Shown in pieces: positions 1 through 12,651 of a DNA stretch of 64,000 nucleotides. Position 1 is the stretch's first letter, and the number at the start of each line of letters is the position of its first letter. The DNA is from Ampelocalamus luodianensis (lineage: Eukaryota > Streptophyta > Magnoliopsida > Poales > Poaceae): assembly GCA_036346255.1 (NCBI GenBank), contig CM070632.1:22027408-22091407 (forward strand), read 5' to 3'. A program made the position numbers and the translations under genes. The notes under the pieces are model-generated. The model was not told where the DNA came from. It did not search any database and saw only the letters and a list, made by a program, of their open reading frames with translations.

Positions 1-655
1 CATCATATCGTGTCCGACCCAAGAAGGACCGAGAAGAAATCCCATAGCCGAAACAGAGATAGCCAAAGTTCAGAGAGAGAGTATCTTTTTATTACATTTT
101 TACCCCTGCTCTCCGGAAAAAGTTTGTGACCTATATCTATCCTTAGGCCCAAAAGGGTTTTGAAGAGTTGTGAGTCAAGGTCACTTGCAAAAAAAAAAAG
201 AGGAATCCTAGGTTGGGTTTCACGGTCAAAAAAAAAAGAAGAAGAAAGAATAAAAAAAAGAGAAAAGAAAAAGAGAATCAAAAGAAAAAGAGACCACCTC
301 GGTTGGCTCACGACCACCCTCGCTTGGTCTATGACAACCCACCGAGCTCCACGACCACCCACAGAGATAACGGTTGCTTTGCAACTTTGTTCTTTGAGCT
401 TGTATCTACCCTATCTTTCACTTGCTTGAGCTAGTGCTAGGAGCGCGTTTAGACCAAAGAATCGTGATTTGTCTTGTGGACTTTGATTTAAAATTGCTAA
501 TCTGATTTCATTATTGCTGCTCCTTGCTACTAAACATTGCTGTCCGAGCTCCACGTACTTTTGGCCCTCGATTTGGATCCTCGCATTCGCCTCACTTGTG
601 ATCGTACATCCCACCCTCTCCGATCAGACCACCTGCTGCAATTTGGTAAGAAATT

Positions 656-755
656 CATAAGAGCTTGGTAAGACGCTTGAGAGTGTGTGATTCCACCTTC
701 CACCACATAAGAGCTTGGTAAGACGCTTAGAGTGTGTGATTCCACCTTCCACCAC
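656..755 (+). repeat. 50-bp tandem duplication in the gypsy leader
   Basis: Two adjacent near-identical copies (656-705 and 706-755, the second one base shorter) begin CATAAGAGCTTGG. They lie about 55 bp upstream of the gag start. The minus-strand relative carries a single related copy near 10970, so the duplication is private to this copy. Confidence 0.85.
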
Positions 756-808
756 CTAGTAGTTGGTAGGGATAATACATTTGTGTTGCCTTTTGTCTCC
801 TACTAACA

Positions 809-1440
809 ATGGCAGGTGAGGAATTGAATGCGCAAGATTGTGTTGTGAGGGAAGAGCTTACAAGGGTGTTGGATGAGCACCGCCATGCTATTAATGACAA
901 CATTACTAGGAAGTTTACGACAACAAATGCTACACTGCAACAACTCAAGGAAAGTATTGCGATGCTCAATGCACGCATTGAAGGATTGGCCAATCAACCA
1001 CCGAACAATGGGCGTGTGGATCCTCAAGGTGCAGCCCATGACCATGAGATTAACAACAACAATGAGATGCGCAACCACGATGCCTTTGATGCACAACAAC
1101 GGAACCGATTGAACTTCAACCGTCAAGGTATGAGAGGTAATAAACTTCAGCAACATAATGCACGTGTTAATGATGATCCATATGCTAAAGTCAAGTGCAC
1201 TATACCATCTTTTGTGGGTTCTTATAATGCTGAAATATATTTAGATTGGGAAATGACGGTGGAGCAGAATTTAATGCTCACTTAGTTCCCGAATTGCATA
1301 GAGTTAGGCAAGCAACAAGTCAATTTAAAACTTTGCCATCAATTGGTGGAATAGGGTATGCAACGATGGATTAGCACCTACTACGTGGGATGCTTTAAAA
1401 GTTGCTATGCATGTAACCGATTTGTTCCACTTTCTTTTAA
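809..1440 (+). pseudogene. gypsy gag, N-terminal part, frameshifted
   Basis: The open frame runs from ATG 809 to a stop at 1285 (158 aa) and starts MAGEELNAQ. It is rich in Asn, His and Arg, followed by the motif VNDDPYAKVK and DAEIYLDWE-like residues (NAEIYLDWE). These match the longer gag at 9919-10887 on the other strand almost residue for residue. The similarity continues out of frame from 1286 to about 1440 (HLVPELHRVRQAT), so a frameshift near 1270 ends the frame early. Gag normally packages element RNA into virus-like particles. The rest of gag and its zinc knuckle are missing. The frameshift could be real decay or an assembly indel. Confidence 0.75.
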
Positions 1441-2715
1441 ACATCGAATGAGGAGAAATTGAGAATGCTTGATAGGAAACATGAGAGCAAACCTATGTGT
1501 GTGTCTTCTTCTATGACTAACAATTTGCGTGAAGTTGAAAACCATGCCAAAGAGGAGAATGAGTTGATTGCACCACCAACTCCATTGATCCGTATGAAAA
1601 TGAGGAGATGGATGTACCTACATCATCCGAGGAGAGCCAAAAGGTAATGACCATGGTGCTATCATCACTCCAGGTGAGTATGCTCGTGAAGAACTACAAT
1701 TGTCCACTTGCTCATGCTATTTTAGAGCAAAAATTAGTGGAAAACAATTTTGATATGCACATATTTCAAGTAAAGAGTTCAGTTAGACTGGGATGAGTGC
1801 ACCATGTGATAACATTGTTGATTTTTCTCTTGTTGAGTACTTCATGTGATGAGTTAATAGCATATAATGATCATGTGGAATTGGTTAGACATAAAGAAGT
1901 TTTGACTAGAATATCTCCTGCTAATTCTTTATGTTACATTATGTTGGATCTACCTATGAAATTGTCACATGCTATGGAAAAAGTTTCAAATCGCGTGTTC
2001 AAAATCCTTGTTTAGTGCCTACACCTGGATATAAGTTTTATTTGATTGGAGATTATGGTGTAGACAATCAGTTTCTTGTAAATCGAATATGCATAACTTG
2101 TGATCACATGGATGAATTGAAGCTTGCTGTTTGGGACAATAATTCTTGTGTGTTGCATCTTGTTCAAAATGAGAGTAAAATAAAATTTAGTGCTCATCCC
2201 ATTCCTTTGTGTTCACCTCTTCTTGCACCACCTCGTAGGAGGAATCTGATTAAAGATGTTGAATTATGGAAAAACTTACAGATCTTTTCACCCTTGCTAT
2301 ATGAATTTGCTCTTGCTCAATTGAAATCTGATTATATGAATGGCTTGTGCTCTTTAAATTCAATTATTGTGCTGCCCATTCACAGAGCAATGAATAACTC
2401 TACTATATACTTCACTTATACTTGCAAATTGAGTTGCAAACTGAATGTTATGAGACAATATACCTTTGCTGATTTGATGCATGCACAATCACCTTTAATT
2501 TCAAAAGTCTCTCTATTTTTCTACCCGCAATGGCTAACATTTTGCGTAAAGATGTGAATGCAATGCTACAAGCTTTAAAGCCTTTCTTGTCACTGGAGGA
2601 GGGTGGCGTGAGTCGAGGACGACTCAAATGCAAGAAGGAGGATGATGAGGACATGAACCCTTCGGATACGACCACAACTCCACCTCCAACTGGCCGCTCT
2701 ACTTCCACCACATAT

Positions 2716-3776
2716 TGATCGAGAAGGCTTAGACCACTACACGACTTCGATCGCGTGGTCGGCCCCCGCCGAGTGGTCGAAGGAGGCTATCGACCACGAG
2801 AAGGGTCGTCGAAGGCTACGCATCGCATCGCATCCGTCGTAGGATTGTTTTGATCGCCGTGGTCTTAGCATACGGAGGTTCGACTACATCCCGGTCGAGG
2901 ACCTTAGACTAGTCGAAGTTCCGATTACCGGTCGTAGATCACTCATATCCGTGCTACGCCACCTCACCTTGGGCCGAGGGCCTTGTATCGACACTACATT
3001 AGGGTTCTTGGGTCGACCACCTCCCGCCCATAAGGCCACCTAGGGTTTTGAGGGGTACTGCTCACGCGACACTAATCACGCATGAACAATTGCCGCCGCC
3101 TCCCTTCGCCCTTTAAGTAGTGGCGCCTCCTCTAGTTCCGGGTTTTTCTTAGATTATTCGCCACTTTGCGCTTTCACCGTTTATCGGTTTGAGGAACCCC
3201 ACATTGTGAACTTCATTCATATTCGCAATACAATTCAGATTGCATTTTCCTCGTTCTGTGAGTTGCTTCGATTGCTTGCGGGAACAATAACCTCGTGGTA
3301 AGGTCGATCGTGTAATGCGGCGTGGTTGATAACGACGATCGTGCGGGTGTAGCGAATGCGAGGTGACGATCTGCCGGTCGAAAGCCTCAAAGCGTCAACG
3401 TCCTCACGATTTAAACCAATCGAACCTATCGGAAGATCGGGACCGTGACTCTAGTTCCGGGGTTTTCTTAGATTATTCGCCACTTTGCGCTTTCACCGCT
3501 TATCGGTTTGAGGAACCCCACATTGTGAACTTCATTCATATTCGCAATACAATTCAGATTGCATTTTCCTTGTTCTTGTGAGTTGCTTCGATTGCTTGCG
3601 TGGAACAATAACCCTCGTGGTAAGGTCGATCGCGTGCGGCGTGGTTGATAACGGCGATCGTGCGGGTGTAGCGAATTGCGAGGTGATGATCTGGCGGTCG
3701 AAAGCCTCAAAGCGTCAACGTCCTCACGACGAAACCAATCGAACCTATCGGAAGATCGGGACACCGTGACTCATCA
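2716..3776 (+). mobile_element. gypsy LTR (3' LTR of the plus-strand remnant)
   Basis: The stretch starts TGATCGAG directly after the pol C-terminal remnant and ends ACTCATCA, so it fits the TG...CA rule. Its right part (R/U5) matches the minus-strand LTR starting at 12652 in reverse complement: GAAGATCGGG near the end, and the GGTTTGAGGAACCCCA and ATTCGCAATAC blocks. It contains a 320-bp internal tandem duplication. It abuts a truncated opposite-strand LTR at 3777 with no spacer. Confidence 0.7.
3131..3770 (+). repeat. 320-bp tandem duplication inside the LTR (R/U5)
   Basis: Two head-to-tail copies, 3131-3449 and 3450-3770, each start TCTAGTTCCGGG and end GGGAC(AC)CGTGAC. They differ by scattered indels. 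The minus-strand family member at 12652 has one copy. Each copy contains the putative transcribed LTR portion, so two copies of the R/U5 boundary lie in one LTR. Confidence 0.9.
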
Positions 3777-4011
3777 ACGGGCCTAGGGGAAGGCCGGTCA
3801 GCGGATGGGCCAAGTCGTCCAACAGATGGGCCAAGTTGTCGGCCAATATATTACATAGCTTTTGGGCCAATAATTGGTGACGCAGCACTATGGCATGTAA
3901 ACGTAGTACCATGGCATGTAGACGTAGCACCATGGCATGTGGACGACGCTCGGCTCGTATGAGTAGACGGGTCCAACTGGGGAATATGGCAGTGCGGTAG
4001 CCGAAAGTCCC
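3777..4011 (-). mobile_element. truncated gypsy LTR (3' LTR of the minus-strand element)
   Basis: This matches 13080-13318 almost base for base. Shared features are the GGGCCTAGGGGAAGG block and a triplicated CATGGCATGTAGACGTAG-type repeat at about 3888-3935. Only the U3-side portion is present. The R/U5 part seen at 12652-13078 is missing and is replaced by the plus-strand LTR ending at 3776. Confidence 0.65.
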
Positions 4012-5387
4012 ATCGGAGAGGATGTGGTGGAGTAGAAGATGTCGTGCAGCGGGTCGAAGCAGTGGTTGCATCCTTAGAGTTGATGTCCTCATCATCCTCC
4101 CTTCCTTGAATTTGAGTCGTCCTCGACTCAATCGTTGTCTCCAAATCATCATTTTTCTGCAAAAATTTAGTGACAGCGGACGACATAGAACTAGATATAT
4201 CATCAAGTGAAAATGAAGCATCTTTGCATTTCAAAGCATCACATGGCATATGATTATCAAAATTTTCAGCAAAATCAGGTTTGGTTGCAAGCATGACACA
4301 ACCCTTTAATTTAATTCCCTCATTCCTAGAACTAGGTGCCAACTTCTCTTTCTTATGTGGGAAAGTGGTCGTCACTACTTGCTGATTTTCATATTCATGT
4401 TTACATTCTTTCCTCTCATTTTCATCTATCTCTTTATCACATTGCACAATTTCAACAGGCGTTAAAGGTAGCAAAATTATTTTCTTTCCTTTGTGCATAA
4501 GAGAGTACTTATTACTTCTACCATGATGAGTTGCATCGGTATCAAATTCCTATGGACGTCCTAATAAAAGTGAGCAGGCTTGCATAGGCACTACGTCAAA
4601 ATCAGCAACATCATGATAGGAACCAATGGAAAAAAATGTACTCTCGTAGATGGTGTTACCTTCACATTACCGCTGTTATTGAACCACTGAATGTGGTACG
4701 GGTGAGGATGCGCATGTGTGGTCAAGCCAAGCTTCTTGACCAAACTTGAATTCATCAAGTTATTACAGCTTCCGCCATCAATTATGACTCGAACACGGCA
4801 ATCCTTGACAATGAGAAACATCAGAAACAAATTATGGCGCTGTAGCTTCTCTGCATGCTCTCTTTGAGTGCTCAATACTCGCTGCACAATTAGGGTGGTC
4901 CTATAATTCTTTGTAGCATCGGTACCTAAAATTTCATCTCCATCGCTATATGTCTCGTGATTATCATTATTACCTGCAAGGTTAGCTGCAAGAGCATATT
5001 CATCCTCAACATCACTAGCACTTACATAACCACTGTCGTTGGTCGCAATGTACGCTCACGACCGGGCAATCTCTCATGAAGTGGCCCATCCTTTGCAACG
5101 GTGGCACACAATTCCGTCGTGCGACCCGTGGAAGCAATCGATGAAGAGCTCTGTGGCGGTGCTCGCACACTAGTAGATTTACTTGCCTCGGATGCACGTG
5201 GTGGTGGCGGTCTTCTTTGAACAACAAAAGGTGAGGTGTGTTGGCTTGTCCAGCGTCGGTTTCGATGTAGACGTACTTCCAAAGTTGCTCCTAGTCCTTT
5301 GTTGTCTTCCCTGCAATTCTTTTTTTGCCAAACAAGCAAGCTGGAACAACCTATTGATATCATTATACTCTTTGTAATCAACTATGT
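4012..5387 (-). pseudogene. gypsy gag C-terminus and aspartic protease, pol deleted
   Basis: Reading leftward on the minus strand, it opens with the C-terminal gag piece. A CCHC zinc knuckle at about 5068-5110 (CHRCKG...H...DCP) is broken by a one-base indel. A retropepsin-like segment follows at 4591-4887, with IIDGGSCNN at about 4775, the family form of the D-[ST]-G active site. After the protease come the MHKGKKI and PLTPVEIV motifs at 4498-4450. The sequence then jumps directly to the pol C-terminal motif SRTTQ...DDED at about 4100. The RT, RNase H and integrase region is therefore deleted and the element cannot move on its own. The gag half continues at 10069 beyond an inserted solo LTR. 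Confidence 0.75.
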
Positions 5388-8300
5388 TGTGGGGACCCCG
5401 GAGTTATCTCCATAAGACCGAGACTAATCAAAACCTTAGGGACATAACTCTAGATCTCCCGTGAATGGATTCCAACTTAACTCCATCCAAATGAGGGGCT
5501 TAACTCAATCTAGAGCCCCGACGATCATGTGCGCCGCTCCTCTGCGAGCACTACATGATTGTCGGTTCTCCAACAAGTCAAGCGCTACACTTAGTGAGTT
5601 AAATCGGAAACCATGAACAACGAGTATGACTTATATTGGCTCCCAAGATCAGCGACCAATATAACCATACTCTCATTCAACGTTGATCACATCCATACAA
5701 CATTCATACATAAATAGTTCAAAAGACATACAACATAGTTCCAAGTTTACATCTAATACAAGTGGCCGACCGGCCAAATTTAAAATAGAGTATTAAGTAG
5801 CAGCGGAAACACATAAATAGAACAAAAGACCAGCAATGGTATGCCCCATAACCCATCGGCAACCAACTGGGAGTTAGATGATAGCAACTACTCATCGGTG
5901 TCGCCTAAATCGACACCGACAAGCTCGCCGGTTTCAATATCCTCCTCACTGTAAAGCCAAGAAACACACTGGCTGAGTATAAAGAGTACTGCAAGTCTTA
6001 CACAAATAAAAATAGTTATGCATAAGGTCATTCAAAGGAAGGGCTCATATTGGCTTAATTTTGCGAAAGAGACGCAATACTGAACAATCTACACATACTA
6101 GTTGTTTTTCAAGTGCCATTTTAAAATTAGATTTGAAGTAGAAGTAAAGCATGTGAATAAGTAATGAATTCAATAACAAATGAATCATACTAACAACAAA
6201 GTGGCGGTCCACTTTGATACAACAACAAACATGAACATCCCATTCATGTCGATACCAAGTTATAACCACAATTTTAATTCCAAGTCTAACAATAGTAACT
6301 CCCGAACTCAAGCGGTTGTCCATAAATCATGACACGCTATTCGAATAGATTTATATCCTGCGCAGGTGTACTACTTTACCCACACGACTTGATTAGCCCG
6401 TAAGCCTCGGATGCCTCCGAATATAGCATACTTCCTATGGTATGCGGTACTGTAAATCAAGATACGGTCGTTTTAGCAAGAAGATCCCATTGAGCCAAGT
6501 CCCTCAACCCATGGCTCCTAGGAAACACAAGACGTTAACGCCTCCATCCTATATATCCTAGGAAACACAAGACGTTAACGCCCCCATCCTATCGGCCCAA
6601 AGGAACACGGGATTTCACGGTCCCATGCCCTTACAATTTCACCACCGTGGGACTCAACACAATAAAACATTCCCCCTACTTAACCATACGGCTCCCAACC
6701 CGCGTGTGATAGCACGAATGTACTTGAATCAACGACGTTACCAAAGTTCGGTCCTTAATTGTCCAGACAAGTCCAACCACATACCCAATTCTCGTGCACG
6801 AAGGCACCATCACTAGCCATCACTTGTCCAGACCAAAAATCTCATTTAAAATGATAAAATTTAACTTAGAAAACAGATACGAAGATCTGAAATAAAAGTA
6901 TATAAAGAGAGTGGTGTTTATCCCATAATTGTCGGGTTATTCCCGACAATAAAACTACTATTTCTAGACTTGCATGGCTAAGCAAACTCGAACAACATTA
7001 TTGCATACATCCTATCATAAATATTTTAGTACTGGGGTAATTCATGGATAGCCACAATGATAAGATAATAGGATGTGTCTAACTACTCATCACAAAAATA
7101 GCGACATTATAAAACTATTATGCAAGCAATTATCATTGCATCTACCCTAACAAAATTGGGATCAAATATGATGCAAAAATAAAGTTCAAAGGATGCTTGC
7201 CTTGCTGGTAGGCTAATTGCTCTCCCTCAGTAGCGTAAGAGTCAATATCAATGAGCTCGGAATCTATATAAATACAATACCGAATAAACATCGAGAAATA
7301 CTCCAAAAATCAAGATGCTTAAAGATGCATGATTTTTCTACAGTAGCTAAGTCATGATTTTAAATAATTTTTGGTGAAATAATTATTTCATTTTGATTTA
7401 GTATATGAAAGTTATGGTGGTTTGAATTTCAGATTTCAATATGCCTTTATTTATGTAATTTAATTATGAGGTGAAACTTTGTAGAGCAGTGGTGAGTACA
7501 AGGATTACATGGTTAAATAGGCAATATTATTACAAGTTCAAAACAGTTCAGTTTACTCCAATTGGAGTTTTCATGATTTAGTTATTGATTTCTAAAGTTA
7601 TCAGCATTAATAGTGTAAAAATAAAGCCCTTTAGGATCATTCTCCTCAAACTATAGTTTCTGTGACAGAGGTAAATTTGAAACTATTTTTATAATTAAGT
7701 TCATTTGAAATAGAAATTATCAAAACTGATTTCACTGTTTTTGGAGTTTCCAAGAATTACTTATGAATTTTTGAAGTTATCAGCCCTATTTCTATTGTAA
7801 AAATAATAGCGTTAATGGCTCATTTTCCAAAATAATGCTCTCTGTTATAGAGACATGTTTGAAACCAATTTTAATATTAATTTCACTAAATATGAAAATT
7901 ATCAGAAGTGGTTTCACTCATTTTGAAGTAAAAATGAATTAGTTATGCATTTTCAAAGTTATATATATTTTTCAGTATGCAAAATAATAGATTTCGAATT
8001 TCATAATGTATTTGTAATTTTTCCTACCGGCCACGCGCTAGCCGTGGTGGCTGACATGCGGGCCCAAAAAATAGTGCGTTTTCCATTTTACTCAGGTTTA
8101 ATTACTCGACCGACCGGCTGGGACCACGCGCGTGACACGATCCTATGGACTCGGTCTACGACGCACACAAATAGTGCACGGGTTTAATGGCTAGGCCCAC
8201 CCACACCGCAGATGGCATTAACGCAAAATCCCCGCTTCCGTGCGGGGCCCACATGTAAGCGGAACATCACTGCAGCTAAGACATCATTTATGACTAATGA

Positions 8301-10068
8301 TTGGAGTTAACGTTTAATGACGTTGCTACGATGGCGGTCGGCGACGACAACGGATCTTGCTCCAGCGCGTTTCCATCGGCTCGGCCGCGGCTACTGCGCC
8401 ACGGCGACGTGAACCAAGGGCGCTTTAGTTGCACAATAGCATTGCGCTCCCATGGAAGTGATCTCGACGGTGAGTGGCTCGTGACGCGCTAGCCGGAGGT
8501 GAGCGACGGCAAACTTACGGCAAAACCGCAACAAGCAAAGAGAGCTCATAACGCAAACAAGCGGGTGTCTGAGGTCCTAAGGACTATGAGTAAGCTACCT
8601 GAGCTAGGAGAGGGCCTGGGGAAGCTTGGGGATGCTGGAGCTGCGCCGACGCCGGAGAAGAAAGATGGTGAGAACACGGCTCCACGTGGATAGGATACTG
8701 GAAGCAAAACTAAAACAAATGAATGCTCGGGATAGCTCAAAGATCCTATAAGGATGCTGTAATAGCAAGGAATCGACATAAGCCTTACCGAAACAACGTG
8801 GGAGATGAAGGGTTTGTTCTTCGACCGGAAGCCCAATTCCTTCAAATCCACGGCGTCTTTGTGCGTGCATTGTCGAGTAAGTTTAGGGTTATCATAGCCA
8901 TGCTATAAGGCACGATAGAGCGAAAGAAAGTTCAAGTACCTCACCGGAGGCGAAGATGGCAAGAAGATGTCCCCGAGAGCGCGCTCTGGACGTCAGCTAG
9001 AGCACGAAAACGAACCGGAGGCTACAAGCAAGGACAAGATCTAATATTAGCAAAAATGGAGAAGACATTGAAGATATAAGAGGGGAAGAACACCCGGTGG
9101 GATCTTACCCGCGTGAGAAGCTAGTACGAGCTTCCCTCCCCTCGGTCAAGCAGAGGAGAAGTGGGAAGAAGAAGGGGTGCCGAGGGGTATTATGCCCAGG
9201 AAATGACGGAGATGGAGGCGGCGTGAGGTGAAGAAGCTCCCGGAGTGGCCAACGGCAGCGGCGGATTGACGGCGTCGAGTTTCCGTTCTGAGCGCGTCGG
9301 AGTGTCGCGGCCGCGTGGCGTGGAGCTCCTGCGCGAGGTCAGGGACGAAGCTGACAGCTTGGGCCCACATCGTCAGCGAGACAAGGCGGCGCGCGCGATC
9401 GTGAGTTAAGTGATTCGACGCGCACCGCTGGATCTCGGCTAAACGACTGAGATTAGGGAGGTGTTCGGACAGGTCGGAAGGGGTACGCGATCTAGGTCGT
9501 TGATCCATAATCCGACGGTTGCATGCGATGGTGCAGTTAGGGGGTTGGGTTGAGCCGCCTCGCCGGGTCGGACTCAAGCCCGAGGAACAATCTTTGGTTT
9601 GGTTTAGGGTTTTGACCGAATTTTAATTGTTTTCCTACTTTTACCAGGGCTTACAAATAGAAATAAATTTCCTAAAATCATAAAATAATTTGTGGAGGTT
9701 CCTGGGATAACCTAATGTCCACAAAAATTATTGAACCCTACTGTTCATGATATATTTTGTGATATATAAATTCAAACTTAGGCTAGGTACTTTAAGGATG
9801 TTTGAATTTTCTTAGGGTTCAAACCAGTCCCAAAAATTTGGGAAAATTATATTAATTCATGATAATTAATATAGTATTTGAATAAATTATTTCCAGACGA
9901 TCTTTAGTAGAATTTATTTCAGTTTCTAGTTTGGAGGTTAATTTGAAGTGTATGTTTCAATTGTATTTTGAGATTTTCCAAGTGCAATATTGAAATAAAA
10001 AGTTTCAAAACATGATGCATGCTAATGAGATGCATAATAAACTTCTTTATTAATTTAGGGATGTGACA
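5388..10068 (-). mobile_element. solo LTR of a long-LTR gypsy element, TSD TATGT
   Basis: It starts TGTGGGGACCCC and ends GGGATGTGACA. It is flanked by a perfect 5-bp target duplication, TATGT, at 5383-5387 and 10069-10073. On the minus strand it begins TGTCACATCCC, a common start for plant gypsy LTRs. It is 4681 bp with no internal region or second LTR, so it is a solo LTR. Its left 2.5 kb aligns with the copy starting at 50500. AT-rich DNA flanks a GC-rich island at about 8020-9600. Short minus-strand frames in that island (for example 9146-9577) match no protein I know. It splits the gag of the host element. Confidence 0.85.
6516..6595. repeat. 40-bp tandem duplication in the solo LTR
   Basis: Two copies of a unit with TAGGAAACACAAGACGTTAA are adjacent. 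The related LTR at 50500 has the same duplication at about 51613-51685, so it predates the split of the two copies. Confidence 0.85.
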
Positions 10069-10887
10069 TATGTCCTGAATTTCACGCCTTAAGCCACCAT
10101 AAAAACGAGCTATTTTATCCTCCTCATCCTCAACAACGTTACAACGCAGCAGGCCTATTTGCAGTTCTTGATAGTATTCCTCGACAGATTTATTACCTTG
10201 GTCTAAACGCTGCAATTTTTTACACATATCACGATTAAAAGCAGGAGGAACAAATCTAGCACGCATAGCTACCTTCAATCTATCCCATGTATCAGGTGTT
10301 AAGCCAGAATTAACTATTTGATTCCACCAAATGATAGCAAAATCTTTAAATTCACTAGTGGCTTGTCTGACTCTATGCACTTCAGGAACTAGATGGGCAT
10401 TAAATTTTTGTTCAACTGTCATCTCCCAATCTAGATAAATTTCAGCATCATAAACACCCGCAAAAGATGGTATGGTAAATTTGACTTTAGCAAACGGGTC
10501 ATCATTAACACGAGCATTGTTGTGCTGAAAATAATTATTACCTCCCATACCGTGACGGTTGTGATGTAGGCGGTGTCGTTGACGTGCATCTTGGTCAGCA
10601 AGGGCAGCTCCAGCGTCGCGGTTTCGGCTCTCATTATCATTGTCCACCTCAAGATCTTGGGCCGCATCCCGATCATACCGTCCGTTGTGAGGTGGCGATT
10701 CACCATTCTTTCAAGGTGTATAGTGAGCGCTTGCAAGACTATCGTTGATTGATTGCCGCAATGTAGTTGTAGTAGCTTGAAGCTTCCTGTCGATGTCCTC
10801 ATTAATGGTTGTGCGTTGCTCATCCAGGAGCGTCATGAGCTCTCCCTTTACCACGCACTCTTTCTCATCAGTCATCTCACCTGCCAT
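10069..10887 (-). pseudogene. gypsy gag, N-terminal and central part
   Basis: The start codon lies at 10885-10887 in an ATGGCAGGTGAGATG context that mirrors the plus-strand gag at 809. The first approximately 70 codons lie in another frame (10431-10823 shows part of the shifted frame). From 10647 a 190-residue stretch reads well: an NDN/RNR-rich N-terminus, VNDDPFAKVKFTIPSF, YDAEIYLDWEMTVEQKF and WWNQIV, then the capsid motif SVEEYYQELQ and ARFYGGLRREIQDI. This is the retrotransposon gag capsid domain, roughly full width. The frame is cut at IQDI by the solo LTR at 10068 and resumes at 5387. At least one frameshift remains near 10680. Confidence 0.85.
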
Positions 10888-12651
10888 GGTTAGTAGAAAA
10901 CAAAAGACAACACAAAGGTATTATCCCTATCAACTACTAGGTGATGGAAGGCGGAATCACACACTCTCAAGCGTCGACCACACTCTTACAAGTGTTCTTA
11001 CCAAAGCATACAGAGGTGGTATGTACCGTGGTGGTCGGTTCGTGATACCGTGTCAAGCGTGGGTACGATTGCAAGAGGGAACCTGTTCTGATCAAGAGTA
11101 GGTGGAGCTTGGAAGGCACAATATGTAGCAAAGGATTAGAAATAATCAATTCAGTTAATGCAAGTTGAAAGATTGTTTAAAGTACTTAGCCAATGTTGTT
11201 GATCCTAGCCTAATCAAAGCTAGCGAATCACCGCCCTATGGAGAGAAGTGTATGTACGCACACGCAACGATCAATGTGACTTGATGTAAGCAATGGAAAG
11301 CCTCACAACAAGTGCTAGGAGAGACGCTAGCCCACTACTCAAACTTCGTTCTAAGGGCTCAAGATCGTTCACGCGATGTAGAGCACAAAAACGGAGAAAA
11401 TGTGCAACGTAGACGGCCCTCTAGATTGAGCAGATACAACGGCTAGTCTCAAACGATGAATAAGCAAAGTTTTATGTGGCTTATATATACTCGTTTGAAA
11501 GGTTTCGACGAGATCTACAACTTTCTCAACTGGACGAACCCCAAATTCCGAAGGCAAAACTGAAAGAATCGCAAAAAAACAGAAAATCGAAAACTTCCAA
11601 CGCGATTTCAGGGCTAAAGATGGACGATTTTGGGGGTCTTGGAGGGCGACAGGCACTTTGTGTGTCAGATTTTCAGATGCGCGCCGTCGATAGCCTCGAA
11701 ACGAGCACAAGAACGTCGAAATCCGACTCCGTATGCAAAAGTTATGCCCGTTTTACTGAAAGGGTGTCGAAAACAGACTCGAATTCGTTTCGGTTTCAAC
11801 TTCAAACTGCTATATCTTTTGATCCCGTGGGCCAAACGTGCCCAAATTTTTCTGGGAGCTGGTGGCTATATCAGGAAGGGCTCCACCAATTTTCACAGAT
11901 TTTCGTGCAAGTTTGATGCACTTTCCAAAATTCGGACAGATAGACACCGATTTTTCTCTTCTTTTTTTTCCTCTTTGTTTTTTTTTATGTTTTTTTTTCC
12001 TCTGTTCTTTTTCTCAACACGAAATCAAACTCTTTCTCTTTTTTTTTCTTCTTTTTCTTCTCTGTTACACACCGAAACCAACTAGAGATAGTCGTTCGGC
12101 TGCCACGGCGGCAAGTAGGAGCGGCGGCCAAAGGCAGGGTTTTGCCGCGGTAGGAGATGGTTGCCACGACTGGGTGGATACAGTGAACAGGGGGTGGCCG
12201 CGAGGGATGTGGTTGGTGGCGTGGCGGTGGTCTGAGGCGCGGCAAAGTCCGTAGAAGCGCGGCAGGAGTGGTGGGGTGGTCGTGATGGTCGCGCAATTTG
12301 TGGCGCGCGTAGGGATGGCAGCGGATGGGTTTGGCGCGACACAAGATTGAGTTGATGTGAGAGACTTGACACAATGACGAAGCTACGCAAAGGAAACACG
12401 GATGCAACTAGACAATGATGAACTAGACTCGAACTAAACTAGAGATCAGCACTCGACTCGACAATACAACCAAAATTTCAACAAGCAAAACACTGAAATA
12501 AAAATTGCAATGGCACAAGGGGTGATGGGACAGCGGAAGAACGCGACGAACACAATATTTTTGTGGGCACGTTTAGGACGATGAACAGTAACTAAACTAA
12601 CAGGGGAAAAACTGAGATTACCTAACGGGCAACTGAAGCTCTGATACCAAC
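10888..12651 (-). mobile_element. untranslated leader of the minus-strand gypsy element
   Basis: This 1.76 kb between the gag start and the LTR at 12652 holds no supported gene. It includes a T-rich tract at 11950-12060 and moderately GC-rich DNA at 12090-12340. The tRNA primer site lies at its right end. Short frames here are composition artefacts. Confidence 0.6.
12631..12650 (-). other. tRNA-Met-type primer binding site
   Basis: On the minus strand the sequence just inside the LTR reads TTGGTATCAGAGCTTCAGTT. Its first 12 bases match the usual initiator-Met primer site TGGTATCAGAGC. This fixes the element orientation and the LTR inner edge at 12652. Confidence 0.8.

Larger units (their letters stand above)
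1..2715 (+). mobile_element. Ty3/gypsy element remnant, internal region (leader, gag, pol-deleted remnant)
   Basis: This is the internal part of a plus-strand gypsy-type retrotransposon. An untranslated leader of about 800 bp is followed by a gag start at 809. A degraded stretch from 1459 to 2715 follows, with no reverse transcriptase, RNase H or integrase motif. The end of the stretch (about 2610-2660) encodes the short motif SRTTQ...DDED out of frame with the flanking ORF. The same motif lies next to the LTR of the minus-strand relative at 4100, so it marks the 3' end of the coding region. The leader and first gag codons match the minus-strand element at 10887-10990, which places both in one family. 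The 5' LTR lies outside the window or is lost. The retrotransposon call is firm; the exact lineage is not. Confidence 0.75.

Noticed and set aside
3888..3935. Three short repeats, considered as a CRISPR-like array
   Set aside because: Only three adjacent ~22-bp units without unique spacers, inside a plant LTR, and repeated identically in the partner LTR.
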